Shown piece by piece: positions 43,157 to 51,344 of a DNA stretch of 64,000 nt. Where the stretch lies: NCBI RefSeq assembly GCF_032154225.1, contig NZ_JALDYF010000012.1, positions 45,017-109,016 on the forward strand, in the 5' to 3' direction. The DNA is from Psychrobacillus sp032154225 (GTDB lineage Bacteria > Bacillota > Bacilli > Bacillales_A > Planococcaceae). The notes beneath the pieces are model-generated. The model was not told the DNA's origin. It did not search any database and saw nothing but the letters and a program-made list of their open reading frames with translations. The position numbers and the translations under genes were made by a program. The number at the start of each line of letters is the position of its first letter. Position 1 is the first letter of the stretch.

Positions 43157-43783
43157 CTAAGCTTGTTGGATTTCAACTATTTGATGGATGATAGCTTCAT
43201 AGTACGATTTTTCATGAGGGACAAAATGATCTTTAGTTACAGTTTTGTGAATGACGATATTATTCCCTGCCGAGTTTACTTCAAACCCTTCTATTTGTAT
43301 TTCTTCTAAGCTTCCGAGCCAAAGTCCAGAAAATTGGTGAAATTCAGTACGAACAATTCCTGATACTTCCTCTTTCTGCAATATGTAATCATCGAATGAA
43401 TGTACACTATTATGTAAAAATACATGAGCAAATTCTTTATCAATAAGTTCTCCCGTTGTTACCGAATAATTGATGATCCCAAGTGAAATTAACTCAGTAA
43501 ATGTCAAGACTATTCCAAGCTCTTCCTCCACTTCTCTAATCCCGTCATTAACCGTTTCATTTACTAATAAATGACCAGCGGCTGTAATATCTAATAGACC
43601 TGGATAATCCTTTTTAGAGTCACTTCGAATTTGCAAATATATATAATCTTTGTCGTTTTCTCTACTAATAAACCAACAATGAAATGTTTCATGCCAATGC
43701 CCTACTCTATGTACTTCCTCGCGCGTTGCAACGCCTATTTCATTTCTATTTTCATCAAATACTTTCAAAAACTCATTTTCCAT
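43157..43783 (-). CDS. NUDIX hydrolase (IPP isomerase-like)
   Basis: The protein has about 208 residues. The Nudix box lies in GHLLVNETVNDGIREVEEELG, near residue 75, preceded by VHRVGHWHETFHCWFIS, the YfcD/Idi-like beginning. The substrate is unknown. I start it at 43783 (GGGAG 8 nt upstream); the TTG at 43798 lies against the site. It resembles the first half of the NUDIX-GNAT protein at 30085-31062, so two members of this branch are present. Confidence 0.84.
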   Translation of the reverse strand: MENEFLKVFDENRNEIGVATREEVHRVGHWHETFHCWFISRENDKDYIYLQIRSDSKKDYPGLLDITAAGHLLVNETVNDGIREVEEELGIVLTFTELISLGIINYSVTTGELIDKEFAHVFLHNSVHSFDDYILQKEEVSGIVRTEFHQFSGLWLGSLEEIQIEGFEVNSAGNNIVIHKTVTKDHFVPHEKSYYEAIIHQIVEIQQA

Positions 43784-43900
43784 TTCAACAACTCCCAAAT
43801 ATTTTTAATTCATTATACTATCAAATCATTCGATGCTTCACAGCTATTCGAATATTCTTTATGATATGTATAGTGAACTATTTTAAAAGGATGTGAAAAT

Positions 43901-44227
43901 ATGAACGATACTTCAAAAACTTTTAAACCTCCGTATTATGCGGTCATTTTTTCTTCTAAACGAACAGACGGCGATAAAGGCTATTCCAAAATGGCAGATA
44001 AAATGGTCGAACTTGCTTCTCAGCAAGCTGGCTTTCTAGGAGTAGAATCTGCACGTGATGAACAATTAGGTATAACCGTTTCTTACTGGGAATCATTAGA
44101 AGCAATAAAAAATTGGAAAGAGCATTCCACTCATCAAATTGCACAAGAAAAAGGTAAGGCAATGTGGTATCAAAGTTTTTCCTTAAGAGTATGCAAAGTC
44201 GAACGAGATATTTTTTTTGAAATGTAA
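43901..44227 (+). CDS. antibiotic biosynthesis monooxygenase (ABM) domain protein
   Basis: The 108-residue protein has a ferredoxin-like ABM fold: PYYAVIFSSKRTDGD, FLGVESARDEQLGITVSYWESLEAI and WKEHSTHQIAQEKGKAMWYQSF. This branch (YqjZ-like) has no known substrate and may bind heme or act on small aromatics. It is a single gene with AAAGGATG before the start and a strong terminator after it. Confidence 0.83.
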   Translation: MNDTSKTFKPPYYAVIFSSKRTDGDKGYSKMADKMVELASQQAGFLGVESARDEQLGITVSYWESLEAIKNWKEHSTHQIAQEKGKAMWYQSFSLRVCKVERDIFFEM

Positions 44228-44271
44228 AAAAGATAGATCAAGCAGATTATCATTTGCTTGATCTATCTTTT
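44226..44271. terminator. bidirectional terminator
   Basis: AAAAAGATAGATCAAGCA pairs with TGCTTGATCTATCTTTT around a short loop, between converging genes. Confidence 0.9.
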
Positions 44272-44274
44272 ATT

Positions 44275-44913
44275 TTACCCATCAAGAAGTTCGATAAATT
44301 CATCTAGCTTTGTTAGCGATACTAAATTGTCATTGCATTTTTGACTATCCTGACAAATATAGTTACCTCTCTTCGTAAAAGCATCTTGTGTTGCGCCTTT
44401 TACAAATGAAGTAAACATCCCAACTTCTTCAAAACGATGACAAAGTGCACATAGACCTTTCTTATGCGAGCTTGCAAATCCACCAGATATTCCAACAAGT
44501 TTTTCTTTATACTCCATAACGAGGAACTTTTTATTAGAGCCTTTATCATTCCATCCTATATATGATAACCGTTTGAAATCCATTTCTTGGATTGATGGGA
44601 TTTTTAGTTTTTTTACTTTCGGAAATAGCTTTTTGATCGCTTGTTCCGATACTTGTTTAAATGGGACAATAAAAGGTTTTATTTGCGCTACAAATACTTC
44701 TGCCTGTTCTTTTTCTTTCACTTCTACAATCGAGCTTAACAACTGTTTCTGTTCTTCATTTAACAGTTCGAAAAGTTCGAAAACCTTCTCTAAAGTGAGC
44801 GATTTTAAAGCAGTTAAAACAGCTCTATCATTAACTGTCATATGCCCATTTACGAGTATTTGTGTTTGTTTTTTTATAAAATTATATTGATCATTTCGAA
44901 TGAAAGGATTCAT
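44275..44913 (-). CDS. FusB/FusC-family EF-G-binding protein
   Basis: The protein has about 212 residues. An N-terminal helical domain is followed by a C-terminal zinc finger of FusB type: CALCHRFEEVGMF near residue 155, then CQDSQKCND near 190. The family binds elongation factor G and releases it from the ribosome, giving fusidic acid resistance in staphylococci. Chromosomal members are common in Firmicutes, and some do not confer resistance until tested. I start at 44913, six bases after GAGGTG; two codons further up are also possible. It is a single gene. Confidence 0.88.
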   Translation of the reverse strand: MNPFIRNDQYNFIKKQTQILVNGHMTVNDRAVLTALKSLTLEKVFELFELLNEEQKQLLSSIVEVKEKEQAEVFVAQIKPFIVPFKQVSEQAIKKLFPKVKKLKIPSIQEMDFKRLSYIGWNDKGSNKKFLVMEYKEKLVGISGGFASSHKKGLCALCHRFEEVGMFTSFVKGATQDAFTKRGNYICQDSQKCNDNLVSLTKLDEFIELLDG

Positions 44914-45018
44914 GTTCATCACCTCTTTTATTATTGTAAAGGATTAGTCCCTTTTAATATATGCAGAAGATGAATAGTAACCAATTTCGCCATAACCAAA
45001 GGTGATTGTTGGCGGCAG

Positions 45019-45081
45019 CCATCCGATTTTCCTGGCTGACCATCCGATTCTTGGCTCCAACCATCCGATTTTCCTTTTTAA
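45019..45081. repeat. three 21-bp tandem units
   Basis: CCATCCGATT occurs at 45019, 45040 and 45061, exactly 21 bp apart. The rest of each unit (TTCCTGGCTGA, CTTGGCTCCAA) is only partly conserved. They lie in the 225-bp spacer between fusB-like and CD3324-like genes. The minus-strand frame that reads IGW repeatedly is a by-product of the repeat, not a gene. Confidence 0.8.
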
Positions 45082-45093
45082 ATGCTTTCCCAC

Positions 45094-45127
45094 TAAAAAA
45101 ACTGACAATCTCCATAGATTATCAGTC
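45094..45127 (-). terminator. terminator after the CD3324-like gene
   Basis: CTGATAATC and GATTGTCAG pair around a short loop and are followed by seven T on the minus strand. Confidence 0.85.
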
Positions 45128-45138
45128 ATACATACTAT

Positions 45139-45402
45139 TCACTTCGAATATACAATCTTTTTGATCGTTTCAATTGACAGGAAATGCTCCTCTGCTAACT
45201 GGTCAAGTGAAACCCCAGTTTTATAAGCTTTTCGTATCGTATCGTTTCTATCATCAATTCTTTTTCTCTCCCCAGACAAAGCACCCCACTTTTTGTAATG
45301 CTTCTCTGGTTTCGGAATATAAATAGCTTCACCTTGAATATACTTTTGAATTTCAACGATAAGCTCTTCAGGTAAAACAGCACTTGCTTTTACATATGTC
45401 AT
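45139..45402 (-). CDS. CD3324-like HTH protein (Mor-activator-related)
   Basis: The 87-residue protein has an N-terminal YVKASAVLPEELIVEIQKYI, a conserved YIPKPEKHYKKWGALSGERK, and a C-terminal helix-turn-helix (GVSLDQLAEEHFLSIETIKKI). It fits the small CD3324 family of probable DNA-binding proteins related to Mor. The function is unknown. It is a single gene followed by a terminator. A shorter alternate frame inside it is an artefact. Confidence 0.78.
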   Translation of the reverse strand: MTYVKASAVLPEELIVEIQKYIQGEAIYIPKPEKHYKKWGALSGERKRIDDRNDTIRKAYKTGVSLDQLAEEHFLSIETIKKIVYSK

Positions 45403-45468
45403 TTTCGCTCGCTCCTTATTAGGTATAAATCATTCAATAAGGTGCAAAGCCGAAATTATAAATGGCGA

Positions 45469-45573
45469 TTAGGGTTTATTTATAAATCTCCCCATGCAAA
45501 GTATCGCCTTTCCAATTACAGGCTTTGCATGAGACGTTGCGTTATCTGGTAATTTTTTCTCATTTACCATCAT
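45469..45573 (-). CDS. 34-aa peptide, unknown function
   Basis: The ATG-ATG start lies 5 bp after a perfect AGGAGGTGAG site. The peptide (KLPDNATSHAKPVIGKAILC in the middle) has no recognised family. Within its coding region CATGCAAAG and CTTTGCATG form a 9-bp inverted repeat. It lies in the spacer between the DUF3006 and CD3324 genes. The excellent ribosome binding site is the main support. Confidence 0.5.
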   Translation of the reverse strand: MMVNEKKLPDNATSHAKPVIGKAILCMGRFINKP

Positions 45574-45598
45574 ACTCACCTCCTAAATATAAGTATAT

Positions 45599-45841
45599 TC
45601 ATTTTCTTTTCAGTTGCTCAAGTAATTGTTGAATTTTATCTTTTTGGTTCAATGTTTCCTCTTGCAGATGCTCTATTTGATATAGACCATTCTCGATAGA
45701 AATTCGAACAATATCCCCCTCCTGAAAGGAAGTGGCTAGTTTTGAACGATGAAGTTGCAATTTGTCTTCTTCATCAGGATACTTCAAAAAAACAGCGATG
45801 TCTTCTTCAAATCGATCTAGAATGTATTTACTCCATTTCAC
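45599..45841 (-). CDS. DUF3006 protein
   Basis: The 80-residue protein (YILDRFEEDIAVFLKYPDEE, then GDIVRISIENGLYQ) matches the short DUF3006 family, which is almost always encoded next to a ComEC-like metallo-beta-lactamase. Its start lies inside the end of that gene (14-bp overlap), so the two are translationally coupled. It is cytoplasmic by sequence. Its biochemical role is not known; an antitoxin-like or accessory role has not been shown. Confidence 0.82.
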   Translation of the reverse strand: MKWSKYILDRFEEDIAVFLKYPDEEDKLQLHRSKLATSFQEGDIVRISIENGLYQIEHLQEETLNQKDKIQQLLEQLKRK

Positions 45842-47042
45842 TCACAATCTCTCCTTTTTCATTCAACAATTGAGCTGCATCCCCATCATTTTTCCACATT
45901 TGTCCGTTATTCCATTTAATATACCCTTGACCTTCTACTGCGTCTGGTCCACTTGTAATATAGATTGTTTTCCCTACCGCTAAGCTAATATTCGGAAACT
46001 TGAACACTTGATTTCCTTCTATTGAAAAAAGTTGCCAACCTTGTAAGCTTACAGATTCATTCCCTTTATTCGTTATCCCAACAATTTCTTCTCGTAAATC
46101 CTTACTTGTTATCGAAATAGATACATCTACAACAGGCTCTACAATTTCCTCTTTCGGCAAAGCATGCCCAGCAGACACAGAATAATCTACCCCATTTGTT
46201 GATACTGAAATATTCCCTGCTTCAGCAGTCGCATACACCTGAGAGCCAGCTTTCTTTAAAACACTGACAACTTCTGAATGAGGATGCCCATAGGAATTAT
46301 CTTTCCCATAACTCAAAATAGAAACTTCTGGTTTAACAGCAGCAATAAATTCACTAGAACTACTCGTATTTGATCCATGATGACCTGCTTTTAAAATAGT
46401 TGACTCCACATTATATTGTTCCATCATGTTTGATTCGACGCCAGTGTCTGCATCTCCTGTTAATAAAAACGAAACATCTTTGTAAGCTACTCTAAGCACA
46501 ATCGACGCCTCATTATTATCAGCCGCACCCTCCCCAGCATTTAACACCGTAATGTTAATTGCTGGATCTAGTGAAATCTCGTCTCCATTTGCTGGCACAA
46601 TAAAAGGGATTTTTTTCTCTTGAATGAGTGTCAGCATTTTCTCATATGTTTGCGAAGTATGGACTTTACCAGAATCAACAAAGTTTTTAATAGAAATAGA
46701 ATTTAATACCGCAAGTAATCCACCAATATGATCGGCATCTGGATGCGTTGCCACTACATAATCTAGCTTATTCACACCTAAATCTCGTAGAAACGCGACA
46801 ACCTCTTTACCTGAATCACGCTTCCCTCCATCGATTAGCATATTTTTACCGTTTGGTGATTGAATAAAAATCGAATCTCCTTGTCCTACATCGATAAAAT
46901 GGACTTTCATTTCTTTCCCTTTAGTTGTTTCTTCCTGCACATTCGTATTAGGAACTTCCATTTCATTAATCGGCTGCGTACATCCAATTAATAATGCAAT
47001 TACAGCGATAACTATCGTAAACAAATAAACTATTTTTTTCAT
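45828..47042 (-). CDS. secreted ComEC-type MBL-fold hydrolase with lamin-tail domain
   Basis: The protein has about 404 residues. A lipoprotein signal (VIALLIGCTQP; lipid-attached Cys near residue 21) is followed by a metallo-beta-lactamase domain with HFIDVGQGDS, the metal motif THPDADHIGG near 115, LLTGDAD near 190, and HHGSNTSSS near 220. A C-terminal lamin-tail-like domain runs from residue 300 (EEIVGITNKGNESVSLQGW). The catalytic part resembles the nuclease-like domain of ComEC. Such exported enzymes may degrade DNA at the surface; this is inferred. It is divergent from queT and overlaps DUF3006. Confidence 0.87.
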   Translation of the reverse strand: MKKIVYLFTIVIAVIALLIGCTQPINEMEVPNTNVQEETTKGKEMKVHFIDVGQGDSIFIQSPNGKNMLIDGGKRDSGKEVVAFLRDLGVNKLDYVVATHPDADHIGGLLAVLNSISIKNFVDSGKVHTSQTYEKMLTLIQEKKIPFIVPANGDEISLDPAINITVLNAGEGAADNNEASIVLRVAYKDVSFLLTGDADTGVESNMMEQYNVESTILKAGHHGSNTSSSSEFIAAVKPEVSILSYGKDNSYGHPHSEVVSVLKKAGSQVYATAEAGNISVSTNGVDYSVSAGHALPKEEIVEPVVDVSISITSKDLREEIVGITNKGNESVSLQGWQLFSIEGNQVFKFPNISLAVGKTIYITSGPDAVEGQGYIKWNNGQMWKNDGDAAQLLNEKGEIVSEME

Positions 47043-47092
47043 GTTGAACCTTCCTTTTTTAACTCTATACAATATAGTGTAAAAGAATTCCC

Positions 47093-47122
47093 TTGACATA
47101 GCTATGTTAAATAACATAGAAT
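47093..47122 (+). promoter_or_regulatory. queT promoter with palindrome
   Basis: TTGACA (47093-47098), 18 bp, TAGAAT (47117-47122). The spacer and -10 contain the palindrome CTATGTTA-AA-TAACATAG (47102-47119), an operator-like site that would also cover the divergent MBL gene leader. Confidence 0.65.
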
Positions 47123-47141
47123 TATCAATTGTGCATTATAT

Positions 47142-47180
47142 AACGTGGTTCGAGAACCTCCCACGTAAAAAAACTAAGGA
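47142..47180 (+). promoter_or_regulatory. preQ1-I riboswitch
   Basis: ACGTGGTTCGAGAACCTCCCACGT forms the stem-loop and the A-rich tail AAAAAAACTAAGGAG folds back as the pseudoknot. The ribosome binding site AAGGAG is part of that tail, so ligand binding should block translation of queT. Confidence 0.92.
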
Positions 47181-47190
47181 GAAATGAATA

Positions 47191-47673
47191 ATGAAAATCA
47201 AAACACTTGTAACAAGCGGAGTTATCGCAGCTTTATATGTTGCTGTTTCTCTACTAGTTGCACCTTTGGCATTTGGTGCATTACAATTCCGTATTTCGGA
47301 AATGTTTAATCACCTAATTGTATTTAATAAAAAATACTTTTTTGGAATTGTAATTGGTGTGTTTGTGGCCAATTTGTTTTCCCCTCTAGGTTTATATGAT
47401 TTAACTTTTGGGGTTGCACATTCGATCATCACTTTATCAGTTACTATTTTTGCATCTAAGTTTATTAAAGGACATGTCCCACGCATGATATTTAATACAC
47501 TATTCTTTACGTTTACGATGTTTATCATTGCATTCGAATTACACCTTGCATTAGAGCTGCCATTCTTCTACACATGGTTAACAGTAGCTGCTGGTGAATT
47601 CGTCGTATTAGCAGTTGGTATTCCACTTATGGCTGCATTAAACAAACGATTAAACTTTAAAGAATTGATATAA
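47191..47673 (+). CDS. queT: queuosine precursor ECF transporter substrate subunit QueT
   Basis: The 160-residue protein has five or six membrane segments, starting TLVTSGVIAALYVAVSLL and with ALQFRISEMFNHL near residue 30, the QueT family signature. It binds preQ1 or preQ0 and needs a shared EcfAA'T module encoded elsewhere. The preQ1 riboswitch directly upstream agrees with the assignment. A terminator follows. Confidence 0.93.
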   Translation: MKIKTLVTSGVIAALYVAVSLLVAPLAFGALQFRISEMFNHLIVFNKKYFFGIVIGVFVANLFSPLGLYDLTFGVAHSIITLSVTIFASKFIKGHVPRMIFNTLFFTFTMFIIAFELHLALELPFFYTWLTVAAGEFVVLAVGIPLMAALNKRLNFKELI

Positions 47674-47716
47674 AAAAGAACCGGATTCTAAAAAATAGAG
47701 TCTGGTTCTTTTTTGT
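47674..47716 (+). terminator. terminator after queT
   Basis: AAAAAGAACCGGATTCTA pairs with TAGAGTCTGGTTCTTTTT around an A-rich loop. Confidence 0.88.
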
Positions 47717-47760
47717 CTATTAGAAAAAACGAAAGTACCCTTACTTTGAAGTATTATGCT

Positions 47761-47802
47761 GAGATTGTCCGATTATGAAGCATTATTGTCCAATTCCTAT
47801 TA
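47761..47802. repeat. two degenerate 21-bp units
   Basis: GAGATTGTCCGATTATGAAGC (47761) and ATTATTGTCCAATTCCTATTA (47782) share TTGTCCRATT in phase. This is the shortest of the 21-bp-period spacer repeats in the window and resembles that at 7630. Confidence 0.45.
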
Positions 47803-47828
47803 ATCACTTTTAAATCTTGATTCTTCAT

Positions 47829-47867
47829 GAAAAAACGAGCCCGCTTCTATTTTAGAAGCAAACTCGT
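47829..47867 (-). terminator. terminator after the dioxygenase gene
   Basis: AACGAG and CTCGTT flank an inner GCTTCT/AGAAGC stem; a T tract is on the minus strand. Confidence 0.78.
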
Positions 47868-47877
47868 TAATAGTATT

Positions 47878-48855
47878 TTATTCTTTATCGAACTCTTTTG
47901 TGCTTCTTACTGTATCAATCGGGCGAACTAAACCTTCAATTTCTTCACGTTTTGGTTCTAAAAATGGAGGCAATGATAATTTTTCACCAAGTGTTTCATA
48001 CGGCTCGTCGCCCATAAATCCTGGCCCATCTGTTGCAAACTCGAATAATACACCGTGTGCAACTCGTGCATATAAAGATTCAAAGAAGTGACGATTCACA
48101 TAACCAGATGTTTGGAATCCGAAGCTGCTCAAACGCTCGATCCATTCTTCTAATACAGCACGATCCTCTACTCGGAATGCCACATGGTGAACAGTTCCAA
48201 ATCCTTGTCTTCCAGCTGGCAGAACAACATTTTTCTCCACAACTACTTGTGCGCCATTTCCACCTTCTCCAACTTCGAATAAATGGAATGATCCTTCATG
48301 AGCTATTTCTTTAAATAGTAATACCTTTTCTAACACTTCTTTTAAATAATCAAATTGAGCAATACGTATATGAATTGGTCCAAGTCCAGTAATTGCATAT
48401 TCTAATGGAACAGGTCCATTTTGCCATGGTGTTCCTGAAGCAACACCTTTATTATTTTCATCTGAAATTAATTGATAAGGTTGGTCATCAAAATCAACAA
48501 ATGGTAATACTTTTTTACCGAACTGCTCTTGAATGCCCGCATGTGCTATTTCTAAACGATCGAAACGTTTTACCCAATAATCTAGTGCTGCATCATTCGG
48601 TACGCGGAAAGAGGTTTTCGAAATTTCATCTGTTCCATGTACTCCTTTTGCAATTCCAGGGAAATCGAAAAAGGTCATATCTGTGCCGGCACTACCTTTA
48701 TCATCCGCGAAAAATAAATGATATGTTTGGATATCATCTTGGTTAACTGTTTTCTTTACTAAACGCATTCCTAACACATACGTGAAAAATTCGTAGTTCT
48801 TTTCCGCACTACTTGTAATCGCTGTTACGTGATGTATGCCTTTTAATCCGTTCAT
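47878..48855 (-). CDS. ring-cleaving dioxygenase (VOC family, MhqA/MhqO-like)
   Basis: The protein has about 325 residues and two glyoxalase-fold (VOC) halves. Metal ligand His residues are in GIHHVTAIT near residue 8 and GTVHHVAFRV near 220, with a Glu in LFEFATDGPGF near 275. It is related to hydroquinone- and catechol-cleaving enzymes of the mhq type in Bacillus, which detoxify quinones. The start at 48855 has TTGGAGG 8 nt upstream. No MarR-type regulator lies next to it. Confidence 0.85.
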   Translation of the reverse strand: MNGLKGIHHVTAITSSAEKNYEFFTYVLGMRLVKKTVNQDDIQTYHLFFADDKGSAGTDMTFFDFPGIAKGVHGTDEISKTSFRVPNDAALDYWVKRFDRLEIAHAGIQEQFGKKVLPFVDFDDQPYQLISDENNKGVASGTPWQNGPVPLEYAITGLGPIHIRIAQFDYLKEVLEKVLLFKEIAHEGSFHLFEVGEGGNGAQVVVEKNVVLPAGRQGFGTVHHVAFRVEDRAVLEEWIERLSSFGFQTSGYVNRHFFESLYARVAHGVLFEFATDGPGFMGDEPYETLGEKLSLPPFLEPKREEIEGLVRPIDTVRSTKEFDKE

Positions 48856-48967
48856 TGTATATTCCTCCAATTTATTTATATGTTTTTATCTCCATTAAAA
48901 TTATCTCGAATTCAAAGTAATTTTATCATGAACATTTTAGGATGTCAATAAGTTGAAAAACTATGCA

Positions 48968-49012
48968 AAAAAACACCAACAATCGGTTATAACGAAAGTT
49001 GGTGTTTCCTTT
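48968..49012 (-). terminator. terminator after the EamA gene
   Basis: AAACACCAAC and GTTGGTGTTT enclose a 17-nt loop, with an A run on the plus strand to the left (T tract on minus). Confidence 0.8.
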
Positions 49013-49014
49013 TT

Positions 49015-49887
49015 TTAGATCAATTTTTGCTTTTTCAAAAATCCTAGCTTTGTTTCAGAAAGAATAATCGCAAAGAGTATAAGAACTGCTCCAATAGCCA
49101 TTCTTGTCGTCATAATTTCGCTTAAAATGATAACGGAAAATGCCATACCCCAAAAAGATTCTGTTGAAAGAATAATAGCTGCTTTTGTTTCCGAAATGTA
49201 TTTCTGAGCAACCGTTTGCAATAAATAAGCAATCGTCGTAGAAAAAATACCTAGATAAATAAGTGGAAGCATTCCTTCAGAAGCAAATGTAAAAGAAGTT
49301 TCTCCTTTGAAAAAAACAACGATCCAACTTATTAAAGCTGCAACCACCATTTGAATAATTGCTAGTAGAACAGGATCTTCTTCCTTTACATATTTGGCCG
49401 TGTAAAAAATGTGGAACGCAAATCCAACTGCACATGCCAATGTAAGCATATCTCCAATATTTATGTCGGAAGATAATTGAAGCGATAATACCGCTACACC
49501 TATCAAAGCAATAATCGCACCGAACAATTCAAACATATCCATTTTCCTCTTATAAAGGACATAACCGATGAAAGGAACAATGACTACATTGACCGCTGTT
49601 AAAAATGCATTTTTAGATGGAGTCGTGTATTCTAATCCAACTGTTTGGAGTATAAATGCTACATATAAAAAGCCTCCTAAAATCGCTCCTTTTAAAAGTG
49701 TACTTTTCTTTATTTGCTTCAACCTTTTATAGAAGAATAAGCTTAAAAGAACAGCACCTATTAAAAACCTTCCTGCCAAAATTTGATAAGGTGTGTAGTG
49801 TTCTAGCGCTACTGCACTGGCAACAAATCCACTTCCCCATATAATCGCCGTAATGACAAGACCTATTTCTCCAAGATAATTTTTCAT
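49015..49887 (-). CDS. EamA/DMT-family transporter
   Basis: The protein has about 290 residues and ten membrane segments in two EamA repeats (about residues 8-140 and 150-283). Visible signatures are IIWGSGFVASAVALEHYTPY and STTIAYLLQTVAQKYISETKAA. It is a drug/metabolite exporter type, with unknown substrate. I start at 49887 (GAGGG 8 nt upstream), five codons in from the longest frame. Transcribed alone. Confidence 0.85.
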   Translation of the reverse strand: MKNYLGEIGLVITAIIWGSGFVASAVALEHYTPYQILAGRFLIGAVLLSLFFYKRLKQIKKSTLLKGAILGGFLYVAFILQTVGLEYTTPSKNAFLTAVNVVIVPFIGYVLYKRKMDMFELFGAIIALIGVAVLSLQLSSDINIGDMLTLACAVGFAFHIFYTAKYVKEEDPVLLAIIQMVVAALISWIVVFFKGETSFTFASEGMLPLIYLGIFSTTIAYLLQTVAQKYISETKAAIILSTESFWGMAFSVIILSEIMTTRMAIGAVLILFAIILSETKLGFLKKQKLI

Positions 49888-49966
49888 TACATAATCCCTC
49901 ACTATTTTTTCAATAGTGTAATTATATCGTTATAATTATCCCTATGCACGACAATTCGACAAATAA

Positions 49967-50158
49967 CTATCTCATTTCAATTACCTTAATAAGCTTTTCT
50001 AAAATCCCCTCTTCTAATTGACGAATCTCTTGGATTAATCTCATTTTTTCTTCATAGAAAGAATCAAAGCTTTTTAAAGTCTCTTCTTTTCCGCTATCCT
50101 CTTGCATCAACTCTATTACATATTGGATTTCATTTACTTTCTGCCTACCGTTATCCAT
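49967..50158 (-). CDS. hypothetical 63-aa coiled-coil protein
   Basis: The small, highly charged protein (NEIQYVIELMQEDSGKEE and EEKMRLIQEIRQLEEGILEK) is entirely helical and likely forms a coiled coil. An AAAGGAG site lies 5-7 nt before the ATG at 50158. It is divergent from the XRE regulator, 150 bp away. It could be a partner or target of that regulator, but nothing shows it. Confidence 0.6.
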   Translation of the reverse strand: MDNGRQKVNEIQYVIELMQEDSGKEETLKSFDSFYEEKMRLIQEIRQLEEGILEKLIKVIEMR

Positions 50159-50308
50159 GTTGCCCTCTCCTTTTACAGTAATAACAATAAAATTAGATTT
50201 GCCCCCCCATTGTACCACCTACACAGGAATTTAGTAATAAAATACTTCTTTAATGAGATGTATATTTTTAATGAAATTGTCTAGCCTCTTAGTTAGAGGT
50301 GAATTTCA

Positions 50309-50677
50309 GTGTCCAGTTTTTTAAAATTAGTTGGAGAACAATTGAGAGTGATTAGAGAATCGAAACGGCTAACACAATCCCAAGTGGCAGAATTAACAGG
50401 TTCCATGGGAATGAGCAAATCCCGTATATCAGATATCGAGCGCGGCCAAACGAACATATCTTTAAATACATTAGAATTAATCATGAACGCATTAGAAATT
50501 ACACCGGATGAATTATTTAATTTTCAAAAGCTAGCTGGTGTTATGGAGATTGAAGAAAAGAAAATCATTCTAGATGTTCATCATTCTCTACTCAAAGAAA
50601 GAGAATTAGATGAAATTAAATATGTGGTTAGAACAGCTAAAGATTTTTTAGATACTGTAGATGGCAAAAAGAAATAA
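50309..50677 (+). CDS. XRE-family transcription regulator
   Basis: The 122-residue protein has an N-terminal HTH (VIRESKRLTQSQVAELTGSM, with GMSKSRISDIERGQ) and a short helical C-terminal region rich in Glu and Lys. It resembles SinR/immunity-repressor types. The start is a GTG after AGAGGTG. It is divergent from the 63-aa coiled-coil gene and is followed by repeat copy B. The target is unknown. Confidence 0.8.
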   Translation: MSSFLKLVGEQLRVIRESKRLTQSQVAELTGSMGMSKSRISDIERGQTNISLNTLELIMNALEITPDELFNFQKLAGVMEIEEKKIILDVHHSLLKERELDEIKYVVRTAKDFLDTVDGKKK

Positions 50678-50696
50678 GAAAAAACATCTTAGCAGC

Positions 50697-51290
50697 GCAG
50701 TTTCCGGCTCGCTCCAGGCTTCTCATTAAGCTATACGATGAACGGGGAAATTTTAAAGTGTGGCAAATGTTTGTCTTCCTCTCGAATTCAACTTCCACGC
50801 CAAGTTGTTAAATGCTTTTGGTAGTAGAAGAAGCAAGAGACATTCTATACTCTTTGAAGGTCGCCAAAGATACAATTTTGGCGACTTTTTGTCCGTTTTT
50901 AGAAAGAGACACTTCTATATTTGCACATTAAAGTGGAGAAGTAGAGGACAAATTTACTTCGTATAAAAATCGTCGGTCTATTTCTAACTAGAAGTGCGGA
51001 TGAACTTTTTTTCTCCATCTGACCTCATAGTGGTTAAGTAGAAAGACCATAAATCCACTCCCATAAATAGTATGGATGTAGTGAAAAGCGGCGACTCCAG
51101 CGGGAACAGCGAATATTTTCTGCGACGAGTAACCGCAGGAGCACATGTTTTTGCAGCGACGAGGAGATTGAAGCCGTGCCCGCGGAACGCGTCCGCTTGT
51201 TACGAAATCCACTCCATCCATTTCTATAACTTCCTTACTCTCTATACGTACCCTAAACCCAGTGTTCATGGTACATTTTCATATACTTTC
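50697..51290 (+). repeat. dispersed structured repeat, copy B
   Basis: Same orientation and order as copy A but shorter. It lacks the first variable hairpin and the ~85-bp insertion, and it keeps CTATACGATGAACGGGGAAA, the GTCGCCAAA/TTTGGCGAC hairpin (50860-50885), AGACACTTCTA and the GC-rich end GCGACGAGTAACCGCAGGAG. No gene is present. Confidence 0.85.
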
Positions 51291-51301
51291 ATCTGAAAAT
51301 A

Positions 51302-51339
51302 AAAACTGCTTCAATAACCTAAAAGTTATTGAAGCAGTT
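51302..51339 (-). terminator. terminator after the Cache MCP gene
   Basis: AAACTGCTTCAATAAC and GTTATTGAAGCAGTTT form a perfect 16-bp stem with a 6-nt loop. Confidence 0.9.
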
Positions 51340-51344
51340 TCAAT

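Noticed and set aside
44944..45129. 61-aa minus-strand frame with repeated IGW
   Set aside because: It is produced by the 21-bp tandem repeat and has no ribosome binding site; it overlaps a terminator.
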